This document shows, in pieces, positions 1 through 5,724 of a DNA stretch of 11,187 bases. Under the pieces are notes generated by a model, which was given only the letters and a program-made list of their open reading frames with translations, made no database searches and was not told the DNA's origin. The position numbers and the translations under genes were made by a program. Origin of the DNA: Candidatus Dormiibacterota bacterium. Lineage in GTDB: Bacteria; Chloroflexota; Dormibacteria; Dormibacterales; Dormibacteraceae. Position 1 is the stretch's first letter. Each line of letters starts with the position of its first letter. The stretch is taken from NCBI GenBank assembly GCA_003151665.1, contig PLYD01000090.1, forward strand, positions 980 through 12,166, given 5' to 3'.

Positions 1-921
1 CAGGAGCTCGCCTTCACCCTCGCCGATGGAATGGCATACGTCGACGCGTGCCTGGAACGCGGAATGCGGATCGACGATTTCGCGTCTCGCCTTTCATTCT
101 TCTTCGACGCCCACATCGATTTCTTCGAAGAGATCGCGAAGTTCCGAGCGGCGCGCCGCATCTGGGCTCGGTGGATGCGTGAGCGATATGGAGCGCAAGA
201 CGAACGGTCTCTGAAGCTGCGCTTTCACACGCAGACGGCGGGAGTCTCGCTCACAGCGCAGCAGCCGGAGCTGAACATCGCCCGGACCGCCATCGAGGCG
301 CTCGCTGCAGTTCTTGGCGGTACGCAGTCGCTGCACACGAATGCGATGGACGAGGTGCTTGCCCTTCCTACAGACAAGGCCGCGCGCCTTGCGCTGCGAA
401 CGCAGCAGCTGCTCGCCTATGAAACAGGTGTTGCCAACACCATCGACCCGCTTGGCGGCAGCTACTTCGTCGAGGCGCTCACCGATGAGATCGAGCGGCA
501 GGCCGAGGTGTATTTCAAGCGGATCGAGGAGCTGGGCGGCGTGATCCCGGCGATTGAGGCGAGCTTCTTCCAGAAAGAGATCGCCGACTCGGCTTTCAGG
601 TATCAGCAGGAGCTGGAGCAGAAGCGAAGACTGATGGTCGGCGTCAACGAGTTCACAGTCGACGACGAAGAGCCGATGGAGATCCTCAGAATCGATCCGA
701 AGCTGGAGGGCGAGCAGGTCGCGCGGGTCCAGGAGGTGCGGCGCACACGCGATCAGGCGCGGTGCTCGAAAGCCCTGGTGGCGCTGCGAAAAGCGGCCAC
801 GGGCACCGACAACCTCATGCCTTACATCTTGGAATCAGTCCGCGCCTACGCGACCGAGGGCGAGATCATGAACACGTTGATCGAGGTCTTCGGCATCTAC
901 ACCGAAAAGGCCGTCATCTAA
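1..921 (+). CDS. Methylmalonyl-CoA mutase-type large (catalytic) subunit, 5'-truncated
   Basis: C-terminal 306 residues of the TIM-barrel catalytic subunit of a B12-dependent acyl-CoA mutase, which interconverts methylmalonyl-CoA and succinyl-CoA or a related branched/linear acyl-CoA pair in the cytosol. The reading frame is open from base 1 and the start lies outside the window. Seen: RFHTQTAG at visible residues 74-81, whose His aligns with the active-site His of the HCQTSG motif in classical mutases; then [10 protein letters not shown], the family hallmark GGTQSLHTN (106-114), and [10 protein letters not shown]. The Thr/Ala version of the His motif is the one shared by split mutases, isobutyryl-CoA mutase and 2-hydroxyisobutyryl-CoA mutase, and the N-terminal substrate-selecting residues are off-window, so the exact substrate is open. 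It ends in TAA, whose last base is the first base of the next gene's ATG, so the two subunits are translationally coupled. The family is certain; methylmalonyl specificity is only likely. Confidence 0.93.
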   Translation, partial: QELAFTLADGMAYVDACLERGMRIDDFASRLSFFFDAHIDFFEEIAKFRAARRIWARWMRERYGAQDERSLKLRFHTQTAGVSLTAQQPELNIARTAIEALAAVLGGTQSLHTNAMDEVLALPTDKAARLALRTQQLLAYETGVANTIDPLGGSYFVEALTDEIERQAEVYFKRIEELGGVIPAIEASFFQKEIADSAFRYQQELEQKRRLMVGVNEFTVDDEEPMEILRIDPKLEGEQVARVQEVRRTRDQARCSKALVALRKAATGTDNLMPYILESVRAYATEGEIMNTLIEVFGIYTEKAVI

Positions 922-1340
922 TGCCGGTCGATACGGCGGTGAGGCCGGTGCGCATCCTGGTCGCCAAAGTTGGGCTCGACGGACACGACCGCGGCGTCAA
1001 GGTCGTCGCCCGGGCGCTGCGCGACGCAGGCTACGAGGTCATCTACACCGGCCTGCGACAGACGCCTGAGATGGTCGTCGACGCAGCGTTGCAGGAGGAT
1101 GCTCAGGTGATCGGGCTATCGATCCATTCCGGCGCCCACATGACCCTGTTTCCGGCCGTGGTTCAGGAATTGAAGCGGCGCAAGGCCACGGACATCGTCG
1201 TGTTCGGAGGCGGCATCATCCCCGAGGACGACATCGTTGCCCTGAAGAAGAAAGGCGTGGCCGAGCTCTTCACTCCAGGCACACCGCTCCAGGAAATCGT
1301 CGACTGGCTGCGGAAGCGCTTCCCCCAAGGAGGGGGCTGA
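921..1340 (+). CDS. Cobalamin-binding subunit of methylmalonyl-CoA mutase-type enzyme
   Basis: Stand-alone B12-binding domain of 139 residues, the expected length for the small subunit of a split acyl-CoA mutase. It carries adenosylcobalamin onto the catalytic barrel encoded just upstream. Seen: DGHDRG at residues 20-25, the base-off/His-on motif with His22 as the lower cobalt ligand; SIHSGAH at 67-73, corresponding to the S-x-L element; and GGG at 96-98, which packs around the nucleotide tail. The usual Leu of S-x-L (commonly SILSGAH) is His here, a mild oddity next to the cofactor. The start ATG at 921 shares one base with the upstream stop (TAATG), which fixes the start and implies stoichiometric coupled translation. 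It ends 18 bases before the convergent RDD gene. HcmB-type small subunits look very similar, so substrate must be decided from the large subunit. Confidence 0.94.
   Translation: MPVDTAVRPVRILVAKVGLDGHDRGVKVVARALRDAGYEVIYTGLRQTPEMVVDAALQEDAQVIGLSIHSGAHMTLFPAVVQELKRRKATDIVVFGGGIIPEDDIVALKKKGVAELFTPGTPLQEIVDWLRKRFPQGGG
1322..1336. terminator. Short GC hairpin at the convergent gene ends (weak)
   Basis: Five C and five G flank a five-base loop (CCCCCAAGGAGGGGG), giving a perfect 5-bp stem at the very end of the cobalamin-binding subunit gene. It lies just before the convergent RDD gene end, where a bidirectional terminator would be useful. There is no T-tract on either side, so it is not a classical intrinsic terminator, and the bases also encode the C-terminal Pro-Gln-Gly-Gly-Gly. 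Confidence 0.15.
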
Positions 1341-1358
1341 CCGCAGACCTCCGTTCGC

Positions 1359-1871
1359 TTACCTGCGCACGACCACAGTGCCGGCAATCTTGTCCATCCA
1401 TCCCTGCTTGCGTGGATCGAACGCGACCCAGATCACGCCGATGAAACAGACAAAAAAGGACAGCAGGAGGCCGAGCCAGCGCACGACTGCCTTGCCGAGG
1501 CCGATCGGCTGCCCCGTCGCCGCGTCGACCACACGCATGCCGAGGATGCGCTGGCCGATCGATCCTCCCATGTAGGTCCACAAGCCGACGAAGTACACGA
1601 GGCTGAGCACGAGGTCGATTCCGTTTGAAGCCCGAGCTGACGCACTGCTCAGGCTGTTTACGTCGCTGTAATTGACCCCAAGCGGCACGCTGAAAATGCC
1701 ACCGATGATGCCGAGGATGATGCCGTCGATGATGTAGGCGACGACCCGGATCCAGAAGCCTCCGTAGGAACCCGGCGATGCGACGGCGACCGGCGCGTAG
1801 CCGCCAGGCATCTGCGGTGGCGGGGGTGGTGCGTAGCTTGGCGGCGGCGGCGGTGGCGGTGGACTCTGCAT
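1359..1871 (-). CDS. RDD family membrane protein with poly-proline N-terminus (copy 1)
   Basis: A 170-residue integral membrane protein of the RDD family, whose molecular function is largely unknown; some members are implicated in ion transport or stress tolerance. Residues 4-20 are a proline-rich, probably cytosolic tail with runs of seven to eight prolines. The RDD domain follows: R42 and D49 in GFWIRVVAYIIDG, hydrophobic segments near 43-65, 85-102 and 133-150, the GQRILGMRVVDA loop (106-117), and the closing FDPRKQGWMDK with D160. These are the Arg-Asp-Asp positions that name the family. The start is supported by AAGGAG nine bases upstream. It follows its paralogue on the same strand after 32 bases, so the two are probably co-transcribed. 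The family is clear; the role cannot be told from sequence. Confidence 0.88.
   Translation of the reverse strand: MQSPPPPPPPPSYAPPPPPQMPGGYAPVAVASPGSYGGFWIRVVAYIIDGIILGIIGGIFSVPLGVNYSDVNSLSSASARASNGIDLVLSLVYFVGLWTYMGGSIGQRILGMRVVDAATGQPIGLGKAVVRWLGLLLSFFVCFIGVIWVAFDPRKQGWMDKIAGTVVVRR
1832..1868. repeat. GGN low-complexity tract encoding poly-proline (copy 1)
   Basis: A run of GGC/GGT triplets on the plus strand, read as proline codons on the minus strand, encodes the N-terminal proline run of RDD copy 1. A matching tract lies at about 2461-2494 in copy 2. Such tracts can change length by slippage, and poly-Pro runs normally make translation dependent on EF-P. Confidence 0.6.
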
Positions 1872-1903
1872 TTTCGGATTCTCCTTGGAGATGGATTCTT
1901 GGG

Positions 1904-2497
1904 TCAGTACTGGAGCACGACAGAGTTGGCGACCTTGTCATGCCAGCCCTGCTTCCGCGGGTCGAAAGCGACCCAGATCCAGCCGATGTAGCAGGCCCAG
2001 GTGTTGACGATGCTCATCAGGAATCGAACCGTGGCCCGCGCGTAACCGATGGGGGCCCCGGTGTTCGCGTCGACGACCCTCAGGTGAAGCAATCTCATGC
2101 CCAGGGTGGCGCCGCTCGAGCCCCAAAAGTAGATCCAGTACGCGATCTGTACCGCCGAGGCGATCAGGTACAGAAGCAGGAAACCGCCCCCGAAGACAGC
2201 GGCCGCGGCGGCGTTTTGAGAGCCCTGGTTGCTCGAGCTTGCGCTGTTGGCAAAGACGCCGCTGGCCACGGCGAAAATACCGAACAAGACCCCAAAGGGT
2301 ATGCCCAGGAGCAGGCCGTCGACCAGCCTGGCGACCAGGCGGATCCAGAAGCCGGCATACGTCGGCTGCCGGCCCTGGTACTGGGGCGCCGCGTACTGGA
2401 CGGGTGCCTGTGGGGGCGAGTAGACAGACGGCGCCGAGGGCGGGGGTTGGTAGGAGCTACCGGGTGGAGGTGGCGGCGGAGGCGGTGGGTTCTGCAT
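1904..2497 (-). CDS. RDD family membrane protein with poly-proline N-terminus (copy 2)
   Basis: Paralogue of the downstream RDD gene, 197 residues. The N-terminus begins MQNPPPPPPPPP and continues as a Pro/Gln/Tyr/Ser-rich tail to about residue 46. R53 and D60 lie in GFWIRLVARLVDG, hydrophobic stretches fall near 60-82, 103-125 and 160-177, and the end is FDPRKQGWHDK with D187. A Ser/Asn/Ala-rich insert (about 84-100) between the first two membrane segments makes it longer than copy 1. The start is well supported by AGGAGG eight bases upstream of ATG. It is the first gene of the two-gene minus-strand unit, divergent from rplY across 87 bases. The tail resembles the disordered Pro-rich N-termini of other bacterial membrane proteins that bind partner domains; that is inference. 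No enzymatic or transport residues can be assigned. Confidence 0.88.
   Translation of the reverse strand: MQNPPPPPPPPPGSSYQPPPSAPSVYSPPQAPVQYAAPQYQGRQPTYAGFWIRLVARLVDGLLLGIPFGVLFGIFAVASGVFANSASSSNQGSQNAAAAAVFGGGFLLLYLIASAVQIAYWIYFWGSSGATLGMRLLHLRVVDANTGAPIGYARATVRFLMSIVNTWACYIGWIWVAFDPRKQGWHDKVANSVVLQY
2461..2494. repeat. GGN low-complexity tract encoding poly-proline (copy 2)
   Basis: The equivalent triplet run in RDD copy 2 encodes nine consecutive prolines at residues 4-12. It differs in codon choice from the tract in copy 1, so the two have drifted or changed length independently. Confidence 0.6.
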
Positions 2498-2527
2498 TCC
2501 TGAAACCTCCTGCTAGCTGGACCGGTT

Positions 2528-2547
2528 CGCGGAAATCGCTCTCCGCG
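2528..2547. promoter_or_regulatory. Perfect inverted repeat in the rplY/RDD divergent region
   Basis: CGCGGA (2528-2533) and TCCGCG (2542-2547) form a perfect 6-bp inverted repeat with an 8-base centre, in the 87-base divergent spacer and directly upstream of the TATCAT -10-like hexamer. The position fits an operator or a small hairpin. In GC-rich DNA such a repeat can arise by chance. Confidence 0.25.
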
Positions 2548-2548
2548 G

Positions 2549-2554
2549 TATCAT
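2549..2554 (+). promoter_or_regulatory. Candidate -10 element for rplY-mscS
   Basis: TATCAT is the best -10-like hexamer in the spacer. A start site about seven bases downstream would leave a leader of roughly 24 bases that contains the GAGG ribosome site (2574-2577). No convincing -35 is visible. The complementary TATGAT on the minus strand could instead serve the RDD genes. Confidence 0.25.
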
Positions 2555-2584
2555 AACGGCGCCTCTCCACTCCGAGGCCCAACC

Positions 2585-3244
2585 ATGCAACTGAAAGCTT
2601 CTACCCGCACGCTTCTCGGCAAGGCTTCTCGCCGTCTGCACGGCGAAGGCAAGCTCGCTGGGATCGTCTACGGCCACAACGCCACCCCAACGCCGCTGGT
2701 CCTCGATCGCCTCGAGTTCCAGAAGGTGTTCATCAAGTCCGGGCGAACCCACCTCGTCGACCTGGTGGTCGATGGCGACCACACCGAAAAAGTGCTGGTC
2801 CGCGAGATCCAGACCCATCCCCGCCGCCTGGGCCCGATCCACGTCGACTTTTACCAGGTGAGCCTCGAGGAGAAGATCACTGTCGACGTGCCGGTCCACC
2901 TCGTCGGCGAGTCTGCCGCTGTCAAGCGCGGAGATGCAGACGTCTTGCAGCCGATTCACGCGGTGCGGGTGGAGTGCCTGCCCACCGACATCCCGGAGGC
3001 CTTTCAGGTCGACCTCACCCCGCTTGAGGACGTCGAGTCGGAGTTCCGAATCTCCGAGCTGAAGGTGCCCAAGGGCGTCACCGTGCTCATGGACCCGGAC
3101 GAGCTCGTGGTCAAGATCGTTCACCGCCGAGAGCTCAAGGTCGAAGAGGAAGCTCCGGCACTGGAGACAGCTCTCGTTGGAGAGGGCGAGGAAGGGGCAG
3201 AGGCAGGGGCGGAGGCCGCCGAGGAAGCCGAGACCGAGAAGTAG
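2585..3244 (+). CDS. rplY: 50S ribosomal protein L25 / general stress protein Ctc
   Basis: A 219-residue two-domain L25 (Ctc/TL5 type), which binds 5S rRNA on the central protuberance of the 50S subunit. Residues 1 to about 92 are the L25 domain: basic N-terminus with RTLLGKASRRLHGEGKLAG, then IVYGHN and the closing IHVDFYQV. Residues about 93-190 are the TL5/Ctc C-terminal beta domain (KITVDVPVHLVGES and DIPEAFQVDLTPLEDVES). The last 35 residues form a Glu/Ala-rich acidic tail, common in this subfamily and probably disordered. The start has GAGG seven bases upstream. The stop codon TAG abuts the ATG of the mscS-like gene with no gap, implying co-translation of an unrelated membrane channel. 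Ctc-type L25 is stress-regulated in some Bacillota; nothing here shows that regulation. Confidence 0.95.
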   Translation: MQLKASTRTLLGKASRRLHGEGKLAGIVYGHNATPTPLVLDRLEFQKVFIKSGRTHLVDLVVDGDHTEKVLVREIQTHPRRLGPIHVDFYQVSLEEKITVDVPVHLVGESAAVKRGDADVLQPIHAVRVECLPTDIPEAFQVDLTPLEDVESEFRISELKVPKGVTVLMDPDELVVKIVHRRELKVEEEAPALETALVGEGEEGAEAGAEAAEEAETEK

Positions 3245-3781
3245 ATGTCGCTTCGCGACTTCGCGTCGAGCCCGCTGCTCTACATCTTGCTGGCGGGGCT
3301 GGTCTTCGTCCTCTTTGTCGTCGCAGCGAGGTTCGTTGCACAGCAGGTGGCCGAAGCGCTGCGCCGCCGCGGGCTCCGAGAGAACGTCGTAGTCGTGGGA
3401 AGCCGTGTCATCACTGTCGCCCTTATCGTCATCGGTGCGCTTTTCGCCTTCGGCATCGCGGTGCATAGCGACAACGTCACGATCCTCGGCATCGTGGCGG
3501 CTGTCGTCATCACGAGCTTCGGCGCCCAGGACCTCCTCAAGGATTACGTATCCGGGTACTACATCCTGTTGGAGCGGAACATCAAGGTCGGCGACATCAT
3601 CTCGCTGGAGCGTGGCAGCGGCGTCGTTTCAGAGGTGCGGTTGCGGGTGACCTTGTTACGCAACGAGGCCGGAGATGTCGTGATCGTCCCCAACTCGGAG
3701 CTGTTCACGCGTCCGGTCACCATTCACGCGCGCCCGGCAAGCGTGCCGGAGAAGAAGCCTAAGCCAGCGCCCCGAGCGTGA
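3245..3781 (+). CDS. Minimal MscS-family mechanosensitive channel
   Basis: A 178-residue small-conductance mechanosensitive channel homologue that would open under membrane tension to release solutes on osmotic downshock. Seen: hydrophobic helices at about 11-32 and 53-74, then the pore helix ILGIVAAVVITSFGAQDLLK (80-99), and the MscS beta domain (110-161) with NIKVGDII, GSGVVSEV and IVPNSELF. This order and these motifs are diagnostic. E. coli MscS has 286 residues; here the C-terminal alpha/beta cage domain is missing and is replaced by a Pro/Lys-rich tail of about 17 residues, a known short form. ATG at 3245 directly follows the rplY stop (TAGATG). The last 23 bases overlap the 3' end of the convergent NDK-like gene, so no terminator fits between them. 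Whether such a short protein gates by tension is inference from family. Confidence 0.88.
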   Translation: MSLRDFASSPLLYILLAGLVFVLFVVAARFVAQQVAEALRRRGLRENVVVVGSRVITVALIVIGALFAFGIAVHSDNVTILGIVAAVVITSFGAQDLLKDYVSGYYILLERNIKVGDIISLERGSGVVSEVRLRVTLLRNEAGDVVIVPNSELFTRPVTIHARPASVPEKKPKPAPRA

Positions 3782-4379
3782 TCCGCCAGAGCGCCTGAAG
3801 CTGCTCGCCGTCGATCTCCGTTTCCTCGGCCATCAGCTCGCGGATCATTTGAGAGGCTAGCTCAACGTGGATTCCTGCCGACACCTGGGTGGCCAGCGAT
3901 CGCAGGTGGTACGTGTGGTCGGGCTTGTCTGTCTCGACGGCAAGGTGCGCGCTCACCTGGTCCAGCTGCACGAACTTCGCCCAGCGGGCGACCTCTGCGC
4001 TGCCCGACTCCGGCGAGTCGGAGAGGTGCAGGCAGTTGACACCGCCGAAGATGCCGTAGCGCTCGCGTAGGGATCCTGGTCGCGACTGGGCGATGCGAGT
4101 CTCGCCGAGGTCGTGGCGCATCTGTTCCAGTCCTTCGCCCGAAGCTGTGATGCGGCCGACCGCCAGGGGCAGCGCTGTCATGAAGTCCACCAGCCAGGGA
4201 AAGAAGGGCCTGCCCTGCAGAAAGTCGTAGTGGCTCTCGATCAGAGAGGCGGGCGGCTGGAACCAAGCGAGGGATTTGATCTTCCAATCGCGCTCGGTCG
4301 ACAACCAGCCCCAGATGCCGGCGCGCGCGGCGAGCCGGTAAGAAGCATCGGGTTTGAAGATGAGAAGGGCGTCAGCCAT
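3759..4379 (-). CDS. Divergent nucleoside diphosphate kinase with C-terminal extension
   Basis: A 206-residue protein whose first about 138 residues form an NDK domain, which transfers a phosphate between NTPs and NDPs via a phospho-histidine. The active-site set is present at family spacing: K9 (IFKPDA), Y51 and F60 (HYDFLQGRPFF), R88 and T94 (MRHDLGET), R105 (GSLRERYG), N115, H118 as the phosphorylated His, and S120/D121/S122 with E129. Oddities: the Gly of the classical HGSDS is Leu (HLSDS), the usual KPDG is KPDA, and residues about 139-206 form an extension absent from the typical 140-150-residue enzyme. It sits 12 bases after rarA on the same strand, with no Shine-Dalgarno sequence but a TAGAAT hexamer upstream. 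Activity is likely given the intact residues but unproven; a specialised NDK-like role is the alternative. Confidence 0.8.
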   Translation of the reverse strand: MADALLIFKPDASYRLAARAGIWGWLSTERDWKIKSLAWFQPPASLIESHYDFLQGRPFFPWLVDFMTALPLAVGRITASGEGLEQMRHDLGETRIAQSRPGSLRERYGIFGGVNCLHLSDSPESGSAEVARWAKFVQLDQVSAHLAVETDKPDHTYHLRSLATQVSAGIHVELASQMIRELMAEETEIDGEQLQALWRITLGALA

Positions 4380-4388
4380 AAGCCGTGA

Positions 4389-4394
4389 ATTCTA
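4389..4394 (-). promoter_or_regulatory. Candidate -10 hexamer just upstream of the NDK-like start
   Basis: On the minus strand TAGAAT, which includes the rarA stop codon, ends nine bases before the ATG. A start site seven bases downstream of it would leave a leader of about three bases. No Shine-Dalgarno sequence is present, which fits near-leaderless translation. No -35 was identified, and read-through from rarA is an equal possibility. Confidence 0.25.
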
Positions 4395-5639
4395 TCGTTC
4401 GGGCTTCTTGTCTCTCGCGCCCGGCTTGTAGACCTTGCGGCCCTTGAGCTTCTCTGGCATATGCACCTGGTCCGCGACGCCTCCCTCGAAGTCGTGCGCG
4501 TACTTGTAGCCCTTGCCGTAGCCCATCGACTTCATGAGGCCGGTCGGAGCATTGCGAAGGTGAAGCGGCACCGCTTCGTTGCCGGTCTGCTCAATCAGCT
4601 CGCGAGCGGCCCCATACGACGTGAGCGCCGAGTTGGACTTCGGCGCCAGGGCCAGGTACAGGGCCGCTTCGGTCAACGGAAGCACAGCTTCTGGCATACC
4701 CACGAAATGCGCGGCCTGCTGCGCCGCAATGGCGACCTGAAGCGCTTGCGGATCGGCAAGCCCGACATCCTCGGCAGCCGAGATGACGAGCCTGCGGGCA
4801 ACGAACAGCGGATCCTCGCCGGCCTCCAGCATGCGAGCCAGCCAGTAGACCGCCGCATCAGGGTCGCTGCCACGCACACTCTTGATGAGGGCGGACACGA
4901 TGTCGTAGTGCTGGTCGCCGGCGCGGTCGTATAGAAGGTGTCGTTGCTGCAGGGCGCTCTCGATGTGGCCGACCTCGATCGTGCCTTCACCCGCCAGGGC
5001 GGCGGCCGCCTCGAGGCCGTTGAGCGCGACCCGCGCGTCGCCGCGCGCGCTCTCGAGAAGGCTGTCGAGCGCCTCGGGACTGATCTGCGCCCCGATCTCG
5101 CCGAGGGCCCGCTCGACCACCGTCTGGAGCTCCGGTGGCTCCAGCGCCTCGAGACGGAACACGCGACTGCGCGAGAGAAGAGGCGCGATGACCTCGAACG
5201 ACGGATTCTCGGTGGTCGCGCCGATAAGCGTCACCGTTCCGTCCTCGACGTGGGGCAGGATGGCGTCCTGCTGGGCCTTGTTGAATCGGTGGATCTCGTC
5301 GATGAAAAGGATCGTGCGCAGCCCGGCCCGGCGGTGAATCTTCGCCTCGGCCACTTGCTTCCGCAGGTCGGCCACACCGGCCGTCACCGCCGAGATCCCG
5401 ACCAGGCGCGCCTTCGTCTCACTGGCGAGGAGGCCCGCCAGGGTGGTCTTGCCGCTGCCCGGGGGACCCCACAGGACGATGCTCGGCAGGTGCCCGGAGC
5501 GGGTCAGCTCGCGGAGGACGTCGACCACCTTCCGCTGGCCGACGAGCTGGTCGAAGGTGCGCGGCCGCATCCGCGTGGCCAGTGGAGCGCTTGGCTCATT
5601 CCCGGCGACGGGCTCCCATAGCTCTCCCTGCCCAGCCAT
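4392..5639 (-). CDS. rarA: Replication-associated recombination protein A (RarA/MgsA, AAA+ ATPase)
   Basis: A 415-residue clamp-loader-like AAA+ ATPase of the RarA/MgsA/WRNIP1 family, acting at stalled replication forks with SSB. Seen: RMRPRTFDQLVGQ (23-35), Walker A GPPGSGKTT (58-66), SAVTAGVADLRK (83-94), Walker B LFIDEIHRFN (111-120), sensor 1 IGATTENPSF (139-148), Arg-finger region LLSRSRVF (154-161), then the helical and MgsA C-terminal tetramerisation region with DQHYDIVSALIKSVRGSDPD and the end GYKYAHDFEGGVADQ. The frame stays open to an ATG at 5747, but that would overlap the divergent gene. ATG at 5639 (MAGQGELWEP) gives the usual family N-terminus and a 415-residue length near the normal 430-450, so I chose it. 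No clear ribosome site precedes it; CAGAAT lies six bases upstream. The NDK-like gene follows after 12 bases. Confidence 0.94.
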   Translation of the reverse strand: MAGQGELWEPVAGNEPSAPLATRMRPRTFDQLVGQRKVVDVLRELTRSGHLPSIVLWGPPGSGKTTLAGLLASETKARLVGISAVTAGVADLRKQVAEAKIHRRAGLRTILFIDEIHRFNKAQQDAILPHVEDGTVTLIGATTENPSFEVIAPLLSRSRVFRLEALEPPELQTVVERALGEIGAQISPEALDSLLESARGDARVALNGLEAAAALAGEGTIEVGHIESALQQRHLLYDRAGDQHYDIVSALIKSVRGSDPDAAVYWLARMLEAGEDPLFVARRLVISAAEDVGLADPQALQVAIAAQQAAHFVGMPEAVLPLTEAALYLALAPKSNSALTSYGAARELIEQTGNEAVPLHLRNAPTGLMKSMGYGKGYKYAHDFEGGVADQVHMPEKLKGRKVYKPGARDKKPER

Positions 5640-5712
5640 GCCCTGATTCTGAACCCAAGTTTGAGAAGAGACGCCGCGGTCGTGCCCGGAAACAGGTTGG
5701 ATTTCCCTCATA

Positions 5713-5718
5713 TAGACT
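5713..5718 (+). promoter_or_regulatory. Candidate -10 for a leaderless transcript of the zinc-ribbon/GGDEF gene
   Basis: TAGACT is followed by six bases and then ATG (5725). With standard -10 geometry (last base at -7) transcription would begin exactly at the A of ATG. There is no Shine-Dalgarno sequence upstream of this start, as expected for a leaderless mRNA. A -35 match is not evident. Confidence 0.4.
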
Positions 5719-5724
5719 GCGCCC

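Noticed and set aside
1778..2503. 241-codon open frame on the plus strand
   Set aside because: It lies antisense to the RDD pair, which have strong family motifs and Shine-Dalgarno sites; its composition is the Arg/Gly/Asp-rich type expected from the complement of GC-rich coding DNA.
2513..3466. 317-codon open frame on the minus strand
   Set aside because: Antisense to rplY and mscS. The product is low-complexity and charged with no recognisable domain, and its start falls within mscS.
4938..5621. 227-codon open frame on the plus strand
   Set aside because: Antisense to rarA across its Walker motifs; Arg/Leu/Asp-rich shadow with no motifs.
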